64,000 bases of DNA from Phreatobacter sp. (GCF_027532945.1 NZ_JAPZTZ010000021.1:1-64000), one strand, 5' to 3'; counted from the first letter of the stretch, positions 50,083-61,240 are shown. Numbers and translations are program-made. The notes: a model not told the origin generated them from the sequence alone.

Positions 50083-51258
50083 TCAGCGACGGCGGGCGCG
50101 CCAGGTGTCGAGGACAATCCGGGCTGCCTTCGTGCTCGGCTCCTCGCCGGCAAAGTCCATGACCGCGTCGAGCCGGGCGAAGGCCGAAAGCTGGGCGTGC
50201 CGGTCCGGCCCCTCCGTGATGATCCCGGCGAGAGCCGCCGCCACGGCTTCAGGCGTGCCAAATTCCTGGATGAACTCCGGCACCACCTTCTCGCCGATGA
50301 CGTGGTTCGCCAGCACCGCCGTATCCGTGGTGATGAGGCGGCGCGCGATCTGCGCCTCCAGCCAACCCGTACGATAGCTCACGACCTCGGGCACGCCGGC
50401 CACCGCAAGCTCCAGCGTCACCGTGCCTGAACAGGCCAGCGCTGCGCGCGCCTGGCGGAAGGCGGCAAACTTCGCCTCCTCGCCATCGACGATGCGTGGC
50501 TTCACTGGCCAGCGCGCGACCTCCGCAGCGATCAGGCCGCGATGATGCGGCACGGCCGGCAACACCCAGTCGATTGGACCCAGCGCCGCCTCCACCCGCT
50601 CCAGCACATCGGCAAAGAGCGGTGACAGCCGGGTGATCTCCTGCCGCCGGCTGCCAGGCAGCACCAGCACCAGCGGCGGCGAGGCCTGCCGGCGCACCTG
50701 GTCCTCAGGGCCCGGCCGCAGATCCGCGAGGCGCTCTGAGATCGGATGGCCGACAAAGGTCGTCGGCGGCCCACCGAGGCGACGATGCACCTCCGGCTCG
50801 AAGGGCAGCAGCGCCAGGAGATGATCGACGAAAGGCCGCATCTCCGCCGCCCGCCGCGGCCGCCAGGCCCAGACGGTCGGAGAGACATAGAAGACGATCG
50901 GAATATCGGGACGCACCTTGCGCACCGCGCGCGCGACACGGCGGTTGAACCCCGGGCAGTCCACGAGGACCAGCACGTCGGGCGGTCGGGCGACGATCTC
51001 CGCCACCGTCTCGCGCACGCGGCGGAGGATGTTGGGAATATGGACGATGATCGAGGTAATGCCGAACAGCGCGATCTCGTTCATGGGGAAGCGCGAAACG
51101 AAGTCGCGTCGCTCCATGCGCGGGCCACCGACACCGCGGAAGGCGACCGGGGCGTTGTGCTGGGCCTTCAGCGCATCCATAAGATGGGCACCGAGCTGAT
51201 CGCCGGATTCCTCGCCCGCGACGATGAAGACGTCGAGGGGCCCCGCGGCCTCGCTCAT
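50083..51258 (-). CDS. lpxB: Lipid-A-disaccharide synthase LpxB
   Basis: A GT-B glycosyltransferase joining UDP-diacylglucosamine and lipid X to form the lipid A disaccharide. It has 391 residues. AGEESGDQLGAHLM (14-27) is the N-terminal family signature, followed by FRGVGGPRME, and LLPFEPEVH in the middle. It is the last gene of the envelope operon and overlaps lpxI by four bases (ATGA). It converges on gltA. Confidence 0.97.
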   Translation of the reverse strand: MSEAAGPLDVFIVAGEESGDQLGAHLMDALKAQHNAPVAFRGVGGPRMERRDFVSRFPMNEIALFGITSIIVHIPNILRRVRETVAEIVARPPDVLVLVDCPGFNRRVARAVRKVRPDIPIVFYVSPTVWAWRPRRAAEMRPFVDHLLALLPFEPEVHRRLGGPPTTFVGHPISERLADLRPGPEDQVRRQASPPLVLVLPGSRRQEITRLSPLFADVLERVEAALGPIDWVLPAVPHHRGLIAAEVARWPVKPRIVDGEEAKFAAFRQARAALACSGTVTLELAVAGVPEVVSYRTGWLEAQIARRLITTDTAVLANHVIGEKVVPEFIQEFGTPEAVAAALAGIITEGPDRHAQLSAFARLDAVMDFAGEEPSTKAARIVLDTWRARRR

Positions 51259-52106
51259 CGCTCCGCCTCCGCGCCGACCCCGAGCACGAAGACGCCCTGC
51301 CGATCAGCGCGCCGCACGACCTCGTCCATGTCCACGACGAGCGTCGAGCCGGCGACAACGGCGATGCCACGCAGACCCGCCGCGGCAGCCTTGTCGACCG
51401 TCGCCGGACCGATGGCCGGCATATCGATGCGCCGGTCCTGCTGCGGCTTTGGCGCCTTGACGAGGATGCCGACGCCCTTGCCCCAGCGAATGCGGCCGGA
51501 GGCGACCATTGCGGCGCAGCGCTCCAGCATCCCGTCCGTCCCTTCCGCGCCCTCAACCGCGACGATGCGCCGACGGCCGATGACGATGCCCTGCCCCACA
51601 TCGTAGGGTCCGAGGGCGGCAATGGCGGCGCGTGCCATGGCGATGTCGTCGCGGTCGTCCGCATCGGGCTCAGGCCCGGCAAGCCGTCCTTCCGGCATCA
51701 GCAGTTCCGGTGCGACCTCATGGGCGCCGACGAGCCGGAACCCCTCGCGCTCGAACAGCCGGGCGATGCCGCTGAGCAGGTGGTCGTCGCCGCCGCGGTA
51801 GAGGCGCAGCACCTCCGGGAGCGTCTTCAGCGCGCCGAGATCGGGGATTGTGGTCCAAAGGTTCGGTCGCACCAGCGAACCGATGAGAACGAGATCACGG
51901 CAGCCGGCTCGTCGCGCCTGCGCGCAGATGGCGCCGAACTGGCCGATGCCGACCCAGGCATGGGGATAGGCCTCGAGTTCCTTGCCGGCGATGCCCTTCA
52001 ACAGGACGGCGAAAACCGGCCGCCCCTGTGCCTCGGCCGCCCGCGCAAGGGCGAGCGGAAAGGCTCCTGCCCCCGCAATGATCCCGAGCGGCGTCGCCTC
52101 ACTCAT
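51255..52106 (-). CDS. lpxI: UDP-2,3-diacylglucosamine pyrophosphatase LpxI
   Basis: Hydrolyses UDP-2,3-diacylglucosamine to lipid X; LpxI is the alphaproteobacterial replacement for LpxH. It has 283 residues. The N-terminal LGIIAGAGAFPLALARAA segment (7-24), the middle GPYDVGQGIVIG (about 195-206) and the DMPAIGPATVDKAA stretch are typical. It lies between lpxA and lpxB as in many Hyphomicrobiales, overlapping both neighbours slightly. Confidence 0.95.
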   Translation of the reverse strand: MSEATPLGIIAGAGAFPLALARAAEAQGRPVFAVLLKGIAGKELEAYPHAWVGIGQFGAICAQARRAGCRDLVLIGSLVRPNLWTTIPDLGALKTLPEVLRLYRGGDDHLLSGIARLFEREGFRLVGAHEVAPELLMPEGRLAGPEPDADDRDDIAMARAAIAALGPYDVGQGIVIGRRRIVAVEGAEGTDGMLERCAAMVASGRIRWGKGVGILVKAPKPQQDRRIDMPAIGPATVDKAAAAGLRGIAVVAGSTLVVDMDEVVRRADRQGVFVLGVGAEAER

Positions 52107-52950
52107 CGGCGGGCGCGGTGCCCCCGCCGGCGACGCGGGTCTTCTTCGGCGCCGCCATCATGATCGGCCGCTTCTCCTCTGCCGCGATGAAGGCGATGAG
52201 ACGTCCCGCAGCGGGATGGTCGGCATAGGCGGCGGTCGCATCAGCCAGACGCTCGGCGAAGGTGCCGGCCCCGTAGAACAGCGTCTCGTAGCAGGCCCGA
52301 ACCTGGCGAACGTCGTCGCGGGCGAGGCCACGCCGCTTCATGCCGACCACATTGAGACCGATCAGCTCGCCCGACGTGCCGTTGGCGCCGAAGGCCATGC
52401 CATAGGGAATGACGTCGTCCTTGACGCCCGTCACGCCGCCAATCATGGCGAAATCACCGATACGCGTGAACTGATGGACGCCGCAGAGGCCGCCGAGGAA
52501 GACGAAATCGCCGACCTTCACATGGCCGCCGATCGTCGCGGCATTGGCGAAGATTACATTGTTGCCGACGCGGCAGTCATGGGCGACATGGGCATAGGCC
52601 ATGAGGAAGCAGCGGTCGCCGATCACCGTGGCACCGCTCTTCGGCGTGCCGCGGTTGACCGTGACGCTCTCGCGGATCACGCAGTCCTCGCCGATGGAAG
52701 TCGTGGTCGCCTCGCCCTTGTAGGAGATGTCCTGCGGCGGCGTGCCGAGCGAGGCGAAGGGATGCACCACCGTGCGCGCGCCGATCGCGGTGATGCCATC
52801 CACATTGACGTGGCTGACCAGCTCGACGCCGTCGCCGAGCGTCACGTCGGCACCGACCGTGCAGAAGGGACCGATCCGCACCCCCTGCCCCAAGCGGGCG
52901 GCGGGCGAGACATAGGCAAGCGGATGGACTTCGGTGGCGCGTGACGACAT
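52099..52950 (-). CDS. lpxA: UDP-N-acetylglucosamine acyltransferase LpxA
   Basis: Catalyses the first step of lipid A synthesis, transferring a 3-hydroxyacyl chain from ACP to UDP-GlcNAc. It has 283 residues. The N-terminal left-handed beta-helix is built of hexapeptide repeats, with the catalytic His in the AYAHVAHDCRVGNNV region. GGLCGVHQFTRIG and VVGMKRRGLA follow, as in LpxA rather than LpxD. ATG 52950 overlaps the fabZ stop by one base; GTG 52953 is an alternative. Its 3' end overlaps lpxI by 8 bases. Confidence 0.97.
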   Translation of the reverse strand: MSSRATEVHPLAYVSPAARLGQGVRIGPFCTVGADVTLGDGVELVSHVNVDGITAIGARTVVHPFASLGTPPQDISYKGEATTTSIGEDCVIRESVTVNRGTPKSGATVIGDRCFLMAYAHVAHDCRVGNNVIFANAATIGGHVKVGDFVFLGGLCGVHQFTRIGDFAMIGGVTGVKDDVIPYGMAFGANGTSGELIGLNVVGMKRRGLARDDVRQVRACYETLFYGAGTFAERLADATAAYADHPAAGRLIAFIAAEEKRPIMMAAPKKTRVAGGGTAPADE

Positions 52951-53408
52951 CACGCAGCGTCCGCCAGCATGGCCGAGAGCTCAGCCTCAGCCACCAGCTT
53001 GCCGTCCACCATGGCCTCGCCGCGGTAGAACCAGATGTTCCGTTTCTTGGCGATCTTGGTCATGTGATACTCGATCCTGTCACCGGGCGTGACGGGCTTG
53101 CGGAACTTCGCCTTGTCGATCGTCATGAAGAAGACCAGCTTGCCGGTGCCGCCCACCGAAGTCAGCGCCATCACGCCGCCGGTCTGGGCCATGCCCTCGA
53201 TCATCAGCACGCCCGGCATGATGGGATTGCCCGGGAAATGGCCCATGAACTGCGGCTCGTTGACCGTCACGTTCTTGATGCCGATGCCGAACTCGTCCCC
53301 GCGAATCCCGACGATCTTGTCGATGAGCAGGAACGGATAGCGGTGCGGTAGCACGCTGAGGATCTCGCGGATCCCAGCCGTATCGATGCTGGTCGTCGTC
53401 TCGGTCAT
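52950..53408 (-). CDS. fabZ: 3-hydroxyacyl-[ACP] dehydratase FabZ
   Basis: A hot-dog-fold dehydratase of fatty-acid elongation. It has 152 residues. [12 protein letters not shown] (21-32) is the N-terminal signature. The catalytic pair is His57 in [11 protein letters not shown] and Glu71 in MIEGMAQ. Its place between lpxD and lpxA is conserved in Gram-negative bacteria and links 3-hydroxyacyl-ACP use by lipid A and by fatty-acid synthesis. Confidence 0.97.
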   Translation of the reverse strand: MTETTTSIDTAGIREILSVLPHRYPFLLIDKIVGIRGDEFGIGIKNVTVNEPQFMGHFPGNPIMPGVLMIEGMAQTGGVMALTSVGGTGKLVFFMTIDKAKFRKPVTPGDRIEYHMTKIAKKRNIWFYRGEAMVDGKLVAEAELSAMLADAA

Positions 53409-53425
53409 CAGCTGGCTGCCTCCCC

Positions 53426-54472
53426 TCAGTCCTTTTCACCGGGCCGTGCGCGGCCCAGCCGCTCCAATGCGGCGATCTCGCGGAACCAGTCGCGGACCGG
53501 CTTGGCGGGCCTGCCGCCCCAGCGTGCGCCCACCGGCACGTCGTCCTTGACGATGGAGGTGGCGGCAATCTGCGCGCCACTGCCCACCGTCACATGGTTG
53601 TTCACGCCGACCTGACCGCCCAGCATGACGAAATCGCCGAGCCGCGCCGAGCCGGACAGGCCGACCTGGCTGACGATGACGCAATGACGGCCGATCTCGA
53701 CGTTGTGGGCGATCTGCACGAGATTGTCGATCTTCGTGCCCTCGCCGATCACCGTGTCGAGCACATGGCCGCGGTCCACGGTCGAGTTGGCGCCGATCTC
53801 CACATCGTCCTGGATGATGACGCGGCCGATCTGCGGGACCTTGGCATGCCTTTCACGCCCCAGCTCGAAGCCGAACCCGTCCTGGCCCACCCGCACGCCC
53901 GCATGGAGGATCACCCGGTTGCCGAGCAAGGCATGGGTCAGCGACACATGCGGCCCGATGGCGCAGTCGCGACCGATGCGAACGCCCGGACCGACGACTG
54001 CACCCGCAGCGAGCACCGTGCCGGAGCCGATCTCAGCCTGCGGCCCGACGACCACGCCGGGATCGACCACGACGCCGCTTTCGAGCCGAGCGGTCGGGTG
54101 GATCATCGCCCCCGGGGAAATTCCGGTGGCGCCGAACAGCGACTGCGGTTTCAGGGCCTGCGGGTAAAGCCTCCGCGAGACCGACACGAAGGCCGCATGC
54201 GGATGCGGCACGATGATCGCCGCGACGTCCGCGGGCACCAGGTCGCGCTGGCGCGCATGGACGAGACAGGCAGCAGCCCGCGTCACAGCGAGCTGGCCGG
54301 CATATTTCGGATTGTCGAGAAAGGTCAGGCTGTCCGGCCCGGCATTGGACAGGGCAGACACAGTCCGGACGACGCGCTCGCCGTCGCCGCCGACCCATTC
54401 GGCCTTCAGAAAAGACGCGACCGAGGCGACGGTCATCGCCTCGGCCGGTATCAGGAACTGAGGTTCCGCCAT
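53426..54472 (-). CDS. lpxD: UDP-3-O-acylglucosamine N-acyltransferase LpxD
   Basis: Adds the second 3-hydroxyacyl chain to the glucosamine nitrogen in lipid A synthesis. It has 348 residues. The N-terminal uridine-binding domain includes [13 protein letters not shown] (about 49-61). The hexapeptide-repeat beta-helix includes [13 protein letters not shown], with the catalytic His. ATG 54472 gives MAEPQF, typical for the family; the frame continues upstream into bamA without meaning. Confidence 0.97.
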   Translation of the reverse strand: MAEPQFLIPAEAMTVASVASFLKAEWVGGDGERVVRTVSALSNAGPDSLTFLDNPKYAGQLAVTRAAACLVHARQRDLVPADVAAIIVPHPHAAFVSVSRRLYPQALKPQSLFGATGISPGAMIHPTARLESGVVVDPGVVVGPQAEIGSGTVLAAGAVVGPGVRIGRDCAIGPHVSLTHALLGNRVILHAGVRVGQDGFGFELGRERHAKVPQIGRVIIQDDVEIGANSTVDRGHVLDTVIGEGTKIDNLVQIAHNVEIGRHCVIVSQVGLSGSARLGDFVMLGGQVGVNNHVTVGSGAQIAATSIVKDDVPVGARWGGRPAKPVRDWFREIAALERLGRARPGEKD

Positions 54473-54524
54473 GATGATCCCGCTCCGGGGACCGCAGCGC
54501 CCCGAGAAGCCGGGACGCCGACGG

Positions 54525-57077
54525 TCAGAAGCGCGTGCCGCCCGAGAAGCGGAAGGCCTGCGTCTGGTCGCCCCTCGCCTTGGACAGGACGAAGGAATAG
54601 TCGAAGCGGATCGGACCGAAGGGCGAGTTCCAGAGGAGGCCCACACCGACGGCCGAACGAATCTTGTGGGCGTCGGAACCGTCGAGCGTCACCGGGAGAA
54701 CGCCGCCACCCGTGTTGAACGAGCGGATGCTGTTATAGCCCCAGACCGAGCCGGCATCCGCGAACAGCGCGCCGCGCATGCCGAAATCGCGCGGCAGGAT
54801 GGAGATCGGGAATGTGACCTCCGCCGAGGCGCCCCAATACATCGTACCGCCGACCGCGTCGGGGAGGCGACCAAGAATGCCGGACGCATTGGCGATCGCG
54901 AAGTCACGCGGCCCGATGCCCGCGGTCTGGAAGCCTCGCACCAGTTCGGGACCCATGAAAAACTGGTCGACGGAGTCAAGTCGACCGCCGAGGGCACCGA
55001 TATGACCGGCCTGCAGACGGAGCATACCGATCCAGTCGTTGGACAGGTCCTGGTAATAGCGGGACTCAAAGGTCGTTCGAATGAACCGCGCATTGCCGCC
55101 GGCACCGGCAAAATCCTGCCGCAGCTCAGCATAGAGACCCTGGCTCGGATTGGTTGCCCGATCGAGATTCGAGTAGATCAACGAATAGCCGAGCATGGAT
55201 ATGAATCGCGTACGATTGTTGATCGCACGCAGCGCCACCGAGGTCTCGCCATCGGACAAGCAAGAATATGGATTGGCCGTGACGCCCGTCCCGACGGTAC
55301 CATCAGCCTGAACGTAAGCCAGACCCTCGTTGGTTCCGACAGCACGCGGATCAGTGGCTTCGTAATAGGAGACGTTGCCGTTGTTATTGAAGCGGCTGAG
55401 CTGGCCATTGTAGCCGGTGTAGCAGTTCACCTGATCATCGCGGATCGAGATCCGCTGAGACACGCCACTGTAGCGCAACTGAACAGCCAGGTTCTCGGTG
55501 ATCGGAATGCCCAGGCGCAACGTCGCGCCATACGACGTCGACTGGAACGGCTGCCAGCTCGACCGGTTGGTCTGGCGGTAGAAAATGTCAAACCCGCCGG
55601 CGAGGCGATAATCCAGCAGGAAGGGCTCGGTGAACGAGAAATTCACGCCCCTTGAGCGCTGGCCGAACGTGCCCCCAAGGCGAACGAACTGACCACGGCC
55701 GAGGAAGTTGCGCTCCTCGACCGATGCCTCGGCGATGAAGCCATCCGAGGTGGAATAACCGCCGGCAATCGAGAAAGCGCCGGTCGGCTGGTCCTGAATC
55801 TCGACATTGACGATGACGCGGTCGGCGGCCGAACCCGGCTCGGTCGTGATCCGCACGTCTTTGAAGAAGCCGAGGTTCTTCAAACGACGTTCGGCGCGAT
55901 CAACGAGCACACGATTGTATGCGTCACCCTCGGCCATATCGAACTCGCGGCGGATGACGCGGTCCTGGGTACGGGTGTTGCCGCGCACGTTAATGCGCTC
56001 GACATAGACACGCGGGCCCTCTTCCACCACGTAGACGAGGTTGACCGTCAGCGTCGAAGGATCGCGCTCACCGCGCGGACGAACCGCCGCGAAGGCGTAG
56101 CCGCGCCGGGCGACCTCAAGGGTGACATCCTCAAGCGACTTGTCGACCAGTTCGACGTTGTACACGGCACCGGGTTGGGTCTTCACCGCGCCGCGCAGCG
56201 TGGCACCGTCGACGTCGCGGATATTGGACTGCACATCCACAGAGCCGATGCGATACTGCGGACCTTCCTCGATCTCGATGGAGATGGTGAAGGCGTTGGC
56301 GGCCTGGTCAAAGTCTGCACGGGCCGAGAGCACCCGCATGTCGACATAGCCGCTGCGCAGGTAGAGGCGGCGGATCGCCTCCTGGTCAGCGTTGAGGCGA
56401 TCAGCGTCATAGACGTCGTTGGACTTGAGCCAAGAGAAAATGCCGCTCTCCGCCGTCGACATCACGTCCAGCAGGCGCTGGCGGCCGAAGGCGTTGTTGC
56501 CGACGAAATTGATGGCGCGGACCGAGGCTTTCTTGCCCTCGGTGATCTCGAAGACGAGGTCGATGCGGCCATTCGGCTGCTCGATGGTCTTCGGCGTGAT
56601 CTCGACCTCGTAGCGGCCGGTGCGGCGATAGAGGTCGTAGAGGCGCTGGGTGTCGGACTGGACCATGGCGCGCGAGAAGGTGCCGCGGGCCTTGGATTCA
56701 ATCTCGCCCATGAGCTGGTCGGTCTTCAGGCGACGGTTGCCCTCGAAGACAACGCGGTTGATGACCTCGTTCTCGGAGACCTGAACGACGAGGCGGCCGC
56801 CCTGGCGGCTGACGCGCACGTCGCGGAACAGGCCCGTGGCGTACATCGCCTTGATGCCCTCGTCGACGCGGGCGGCGCTCAGTTCACCACCGGAGAAGTA
56901 GGAGCGGATCGTGTCGGCCTCGATCCGGCGGTTGCCCTGCACGATGATCGAGGCGGCCGACTGCGCGTTGACTGCCGAGGAAAGGACCACGCCCGATGTC
57001 GTGGCCATCACCACGCCCACTGCGGTCATCGTTCCTGCGATCACGACCGTTCGGACCGTCCGAGCGAAAGAAGTCAT
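54525..57077 (-). CDS. bamA: Outer-membrane protein assembly factor BamA
   Basis: The core of the BAM machine that folds beta-barrel proteins into the outer membrane. It has 850 residues. The signal peptide ends near AVNAQ (about residue 39). Five POTRA domains follow, starting [18 protein letters not shown], and the C-terminal half is the 16-strand barrel with [10 protein letters not shown] and the conserved IRFDYSF loop, ending in Phe. It lies between rseP and lpxD, the standard order. Confidence 0.97.
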   Translation of the reverse strand: MTSFARTVRTVVIAGTMTAVGVVMATTSGVVLSSAVNAQSAASIIVQGNRRIEADTIRSYFSGGELSAARVDEGIKAMYATGLFRDVRVSRQGGRLVVQVSENEVINRVVFEGNRRLKTDQLMGEIESKARGTFSRAMVQSDTQRLYDLYRRTGRYEVEITPKTIEQPNGRIDLVFEITEGKKASVRAINFVGNNAFGRQRLLDVMSTAESGIFSWLKSNDVYDADRLNADQEAIRRLYLRSGYVDMRVLSARADFDQAANAFTISIEIEEGPQYRIGSVDVQSNIRDVDGATLRGAVKTQPGAVYNVELVDKSLEDVTLEVARRGYAFAAVRPRGERDPSTLTVNLVYVVEEGPRVYVERINVRGNTRTQDRVIRREFDMAEGDAYNRVLVDRAERRLKNLGFFKDVRITTEPGSAADRVIVNVEIQDQPTGAFSIAGGYSTSDGFIAEASVEERNFLGRGQFVRLGGTFGQRSRGVNFSFTEPFLLDYRLAGGFDIFYRQTNRSSWQPFQSTSYGATLRLGIPITENLAVQLRYSGVSQRISIRDDQVNCYTGYNGQLSRFNNNGNVSYYEATDPRAVGTNEGLAYVQADGTVGTGVTANPYSCLSDGETSVALRAINNRTRFISMLGYSLIYSNLDRATNPSQGLYAELRQDFAGAGGNARFIRTTFESRYYQDLSNDWIGMLRLQAGHIGALGGRLDSVDQFFMGPELVRGFQTAGIGPRDFAIANASGILGRLPDAVGGTMYWGASAEVTFPISILPRDFGMRGALFADAGSVWGYNSIRSFNTGGGVLPVTLDGSDAHKIRSAVGVGLLWNSPFGPIRFDYSFVLSKARGDQTQAFRFSGGTRF

Positions 57078-57243
57078 GAAGCACGCGCCTGTCTGTTGGG
57101 TATGTTGGTTTCACGCGAACGCGAACCACCCGTGGATCCCTCCCGGGCGGTTCGCTTGTATCCGGTTTGCCCAGAAGTGCAAACCGCCCCGACGCCGCAC
57201 CGCCGGTTTTTGAAAGGCCGTTGCCGGATCGCCACGCCCGCCA

Positions 57244-58386
57244 TCATCCGACGAGCCCCCGGATGTCGTTCCAGGTGGCGAAGATCATCAGCATGAGGAC
57301 CAGCGCCAAACCGAAGCGAAACGCCATTTCCTGCGACTTTTCGCTCATCGGACGGCCGCGCACGGCCTCGATGGCGTAGAAGACAAGGTGGCCGCCGTCG
57401 AGCATGGGGATCGGGAACAGATTGAGGAGCCCGATGGAGACGGAGATGAGCGCGGCAAGGCTCAGCAGGGCGACGAATCCAATCTGCGCCGCCTCACCCG
57501 AGACCTGGGCGATTCTGATGGGGCCGCCGAGCTGGTCGGCACTCTGCGTGCCCATCACCACGCCGCCGAGATAGGCGAAGGTACGATCGATGACGAACCA
57601 GGTCTCCGTCACGCCCATCCAGGTGGCGGTGAACGGATCGTAGTGGCGAATCTGGGTGTCGCCGGGCTGGTGCGAGCGGGAGATGCCGAGCCGGCCGATG
57701 CGATGGGTGCCGCCGAAACGGTCCTTGAACTCGAAGATCGTCGGCACGGCGGTGAGCGTGCGGCGGTCACCGCCGCGATCGACCACGACCGCGAGCGAGG
57801 CCCCCGCACTGGACCCGACGATGCGCTGCATATCGGAGAAGCTCTCGATCTCGCGACCATTGATGGTCAGCACGAGGTCGCCGGGCTGGAAACCCGCCTG
57901 TTCGGCGGCGCTGCCGGCAACGATTGTCTCAACCCGGGGTGAGGTGATCGGCTTGCCGAAGATGGTGAAAACGCCAGCGAAAATGATGATGGCCAGGATG
58001 AAATTGGCGATGGGGCCGGCCGCGACGATGGCGGCGCGCTGACCGAGCGTCTTGTGGAAGAAGCTCTGAGAGCGCTGGTCCTCCGTCATGGCATTGGCCG
58101 TGTCGAAATCCGGCGTCGAAGCGGCGTCCGCGTCACCATAGAACTTGACGTATCCGCCTAGCGGAATGGCGCAGAGCTTCCAGCGGGTGCCGTGGCGATC
58201 GTTGAAGCCGACGAGTTCGCGCCCGAAGCCGATGGAGAAGGCTTCCACACGCACGCCGTTGCGTCGCGCCACCCAGAAATGGCCGAGTTCGTGGACAAAA
58301 ACCACGATCGTCAGAACGAAAAGAAACGGAATGATGGTCCAGATCAGGGTCTGGCCCCATCCGCCGAGTGCGGCAGCAGCGTTCAT
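57244..58386 (-). CDS. rseP: Site-2 intramembrane protease RseP
   Basis: A zinc intramembrane protease that cleaves anti-sigma factors and signal-peptide remnants; the Caulobacter homologue is MmpA. It has 380 residues. HELGH (32-36) in the first helix gives the zinc ligands, and NLFPIPMLDGG near residue 325 supplies the third ligand. One PDZ domain is visible (around AGFQPGDLVLTINGREIE). About four transmembrane helices are present. It lies 166 bases upstream of bamA. Confidence 0.96.
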   Translation of the reverse strand: MNAAAALGGWGQTLIWTIIPFLFVLTIVVFVHELGHFWVARRNGVRVEAFSIGFGRELVGFNDRHGTRWKLCAIPLGGYVKFYGDADAASTPDFDTANAMTEDQRSQSFFHKTLGQRAAIVAAGPIANFILAIIIFAGVFTIFGKPITSPRVETIVAGSAAEQAGFQPGDLVLTINGREIESFSDMQRIVGSSAGASLAVVVDRGGDRRTLTAVPTIFEFKDRFGGTHRIGRLGISRSHQPGDTQIRHYDPFTATWMGVTETWFVIDRTFAYLGGVVMGTQSADQLGGPIRIAQVSGEAAQIGFVALLSLAALISVSIGLLNLFPIPMLDGGHLVFYAIEAVRGRPMSEKSQEMAFRFGLALVLMLMIFATWNDIRGLVG

Positions 58387-58442
58387 CGATCTGTCCCATG
58401 GGCACGGGCCCGGACGCGTCCGGACTCATACCCTCCCGATTT

Positions 58443-59612
58443 TCAAGATGCCGCAGCGGGCGCGTTAAGCATAGTGGCACGCGCCCGCTCTCTCGCGGCA
58501 TGGTCAATCAACCATAAATCGTCCAATGTGGCCGGAGCGGGGCCATTGCCCTCGGCCTCGAGGACCGCCTCCACCACACCCGCAATCGCACCGAAACCGA
58601 TGCGACGGGCGAGGAAAGCCTCAACCGCCACCTCGTTGGCTGCGTTGAGCACGGTGGGCGCCCTGCCGCCTGCCGCCATCGCGGCGATGGCGAGACGCAG
58701 GCAGGGAAACCGCACGAGATCCGGCTCCTCGAAGGTCAGCGAGCCAATGTCCGCGAGGTTCAGCCGCTTCGACGGCCCGTCGATCCGCTCGGGGAAGCCG
58801 AGGCAATGGGCGATGGGCACCCGCATGTCGGCAGCGCCCAGCTGGGCGACGATCGAGCCGTCACGGTAGGCCACCATGCCATGGACGACCTGCTGGGGAT
58901 GGACCACGGCCTTCAGCCTGTCGGCCGGCAGGCCGAAGAGGTGGAAGGCCTCGATCAGCTCCAGCCCCTTGTTCATGAGGCCTGCCGAATCCACCGTCAC
59001 CTTGGCGCCCATGGCGTAATTCGGGTGCTTGAGCGCGTCCTCGGGCCGCGCTGCGGCGATGGCGGCGGCGTCCCATGTGCGGAACGGGCCGCCCGAGGCG
59101 GTGATCCAGACGGTTTCGACGTCATCGAGGCGCGAGCCGGCAAGCGCCTGGAAGACGGCATTGTGCTCGGAATCCATCGGCAGGATGGTGACGCCGCGGC
59201 GCTTGGCCGCGCCCATCACCATGTCGCCGGCAGCCACCAGGCTCTCCTTGTTGGCAAGGGCGATACAGGTCCCCTGCCCGATCGCCGCCAGAACCGGCTC
59301 GACGCCGGCCGCCCCGGTGATGGCGCCGACGACGAGGTCGGCGGGGCGCGCAGCAGCTTCGGCGACCGCAGCGGGCCCGGCCGCCACCGCGATACCGGTG
59401 CCGGCGAGCAGGTCCTTCAGCCGACCATAGGCGGCGGGATCGGCAACAACCGCGAGCCGCGCGCCGTGCCCGCGGGCAATTGTCGCGAGCTTTTCAGCAT
59501 CGGCATTGGCGGTGACCGCCTCGATACGGAATCGGTCGCGGTGCCGGCCGACGATGTCGAGCGTGCTCGTGCCGATGGAGCCGGTGGCCCCGAGCAGGGT
59601 CAGGGCGCGCAT
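58443..59612 (-). CDS. dxr: 1-deoxy-D-xylulose 5-phosphate reductoisomerase
   Basis: Makes MEP from DXP with NADPH, the committed step of the MEP pathway. It has 389 residues. LLGATGSIGTSTLDI (5-19) binds NADPH, ALANKESLVAAG is the family signature, and DSEHNAVFQ supplies metal ligands. ATG 59612 gives MRALTLLGATG, the usual N-terminus; the open frame extends upstream inside cdsA. The next pathway enzymes are the IspDF fusion at 19.6 kb. Confidence 0.97.
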   Translation of the reverse strand: MRALTLLGATGSIGTSTLDIVGRHRDRFRIEAVTANADAEKLATIARGHGARLAVVADPAAYGRLKDLLAGTGIAVAAGPAAVAEAAARPADLVVGAITGAAGVEPVLAAIGQGTCIALANKESLVAAGDMVMGAAKRRGVTILPMDSEHNAVFQALAGSRLDDVETVWITASGGPFRTWDAAAIAAARPEDALKHPNYAMGAKVTVDSAGLMNKGLELIEAFHLFGLPADRLKAVVHPQQVVHGMVAYRDGSIVAQLGAADMRVPIAHCLGFPERIDGPSKRLNLADIGSLTFEEPDLVRFPCLRLAIAAMAAGGRAPTVLNAANEVAVEAFLARRIGFGAIAGVVEAVLEAEGNGPAPATLDDLWLIDHAARERARATMLNAPAAAS

Positions 59613-59616
59613 CGGC

Positions 59617-60465
59617 TCACCACAGCAGCAGGCCGGCGGCGGGATTGGCGGCACCGCCGCGCAGGAGGCCGAGCGCTGCCGCAGCGACGGCGGCGACGAG
59701 GAACCCGTCGAGGCGGTCCATCACACCGCCATGGCCGGGGATGATGGAACCGGCATCCTTGGCGGCAAAGCGGCGCTTGACCGAGGATTCGAAGAGGTCG
59801 CCGGCCTGGCTGAGCGCCGCGATGGCGAAGGTCGCAAGCGCAAGGCCGAGGGTTGGCTGGATGCCCACCACGCGGACGACGGCAAGGGCGATGGCGGTGC
59901 CGACGAGGGTGCCACCGATGAAGCCGGCCCAGGTCTTCTTCGGCGAGAGCTGCGGCCACAGCTTCGGGCCGCCGATCGAACGGCCAGCGAAATAGGCGGC
60001 CACATCCGTGCCCCAGACCACCGCGAAGAGCCAGAGGATGGCGGCAAAGCCGAGCGAATTGTCGTCGCGCAGGATCGTCGGCCCCAGCACGACGGCCGCC
60101 GCATAGAGAAGGCCAGCAATGGCCCATCGGCTGTGGCCGGCAGGGCTGAGCCGGATGGCGACGAGCGTCCCCACGCCCAGGGCGATGAGCGCGAAACCCG
60201 GATTGACGAAGGTGCGCTCGAAGGCGAGCGCCGCGACGAGGCAGGCGACCTCGGCCCAGTAGAGCGCCCGCGGCTGCTCCGGCAGGACGAGCCGGTTCCA
60301 TTCGAGAAGGACGAGGCAGGCGCCCAGCAGCCAGAGCAGCGCGAAGGGCCAGTCGCCGAGCCAGGCGGTAAAGATCGCCACGGGAATGAGAATGAGCGCC
60401 GAGACGACGCGTTTTTTCAGATCCGGGTCGGAGAACGCCCCTGCGGGCTTCAGGTCTGGATCCAT
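59617..60465 (-). CDS. cdsA: Phosphatidate cytidylyltransferase CdsA
   Basis: A polytopic membrane enzyme forming CDP-diacylglycerol, the precursor of all phospholipids. It has 282 residues with about seven to eight hydrophobic helices. The C-terminal signature is GDLFESSVKRRFAAKD followed by PGHGGVMDRLDG, and SPKKTWAGFIGG precedes it. ATG 60465 follows the uppS stop by one base. It sits between uppS and dxr. Confidence 0.96.
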   Translation of the reverse strand: MDPDLKPAGAFSDPDLKKRVVSALILIPVAIFTAWLGDWPFALLWLLGACLVLLEWNRLVLPEQPRALYWAEVACLVAALAFERTFVNPGFALIALGVGTLVAIRLSPAGHSRWAIAGLLYAAAVVLGPTILRDDNSLGFAAILWLFAVVWGTDVAAYFAGRSIGGPKLWPQLSPKKTWAGFIGGTLVGTAIALAVVRVVGIQPTLGLALATFAIAALSQAGDLFESSVKRRFAAKDAGSIIPGHGGVMDRLDGFLVAAVAAAALGLLRGGAANPAAGLLLW

Positions 60466-60466
60466 G

Positions 60467-61240
60467 TCAGCGGCCCGCGGCGAGGCCGCCATAGCGGCGC
60501 TCGCGGCGTCCATATTCGGCCAGCGCCTCCTCGAGCGCCTCGCGGCCGTAATCGGGCCAGAGGACCGGCTGGAAGATGAGCTCGGCATAGGCCGCCTGCC
60601 ACATCAGGAAGTTCGACAGGCGCATCTCGCCGGAAGTGCGGATGACGAGGTCGGGATCCGGAATGCCTGCGGTGTTGAGCCGCGCCTCGATCGCCTCGGG
60701 CGTGATGCTCTGCGGCGTCCGCTCGCCGCGGGCGACCTCCTCGGCAAGCGTCCGCGCGGCGGCGGCGATCTCCTGGCGGGAGCCGTAGTTGAAGGCGACA
60801 ATAAGGGTCTGACCAAGGTTCCGGGCGGTGAGTGCCTCGGCCTCGACGAGAAGGGCGCGGATCTCCGGATCGAGGGCCGTGCGGTCACCGGCGATCAGCA
60901 CGCGAACATTGGCCTCGTGCAGTTCGGCGAGATCGTTGCGGATGAAGCGCTTCAGCAGGCCCATCAGGGCCGAGACCTCCGCCGGCGGCCGCGACCAGTT
61001 TTCCGAGGAGAACGAATAGACCGTGACGATCTCGATGCCGATGTCGCGGGCCGCCTTGAGCGTGCGGCGCAGCGCCTCGACGCCGCGCCGATGGCCCTCG
61101 ACGCGCGGCAGGCCTCGCTGGGTGGCCCAGCGCCCGTTGCCGTCCATGATGATGGCGATATGGCGCGGCAGGGCGGCGGGCGCCGCTGCGGCCGCTGCCC
61201 CGGTGTTCTGCGCCAGTCCTTGTCGGTCCGCCATCGTCAT
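60467..61240 (-). CDS. uppS: Undecaprenyl diphosphate synthase (cis-isoprenyltransferase)
   Basis: Elongates FPP with IPP to the C55 carrier for peptidoglycan and O-antigen synthesis. It has 257 residues from ATG 61240. [12 protein letters not shown] (28-39) contains the catalytic Asp33, and YSFSSENW and [14 protein letters not shown] are the other conserved regions. An ATG two codons later, or a TTG at 61258 overlapping frr, are alternative starts. Confidence 0.97.
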   Translation of the reverse strand: MTMADRQGLAQNTGAAAAAAPAALPRHIAIIMDGNGRWATQRGLPRVEGHRRGVEALRRTLKAARDIGIEIVTVYSFSSENWSRPPAEVSALMGLLKRFIRNDLAELHEANVRVLIAGDRTALDPEIRALLVEAEALTARNLGQTLIVAFNYGSRQEIAAAARTLAEEVARGERTPQSITPEAIEARLNTAGIPDPDLVIRTSGEMRLSNFLMWQAAYAELIFQPVLWPDYGREALEEALAEYGRRERRYGGLAAGR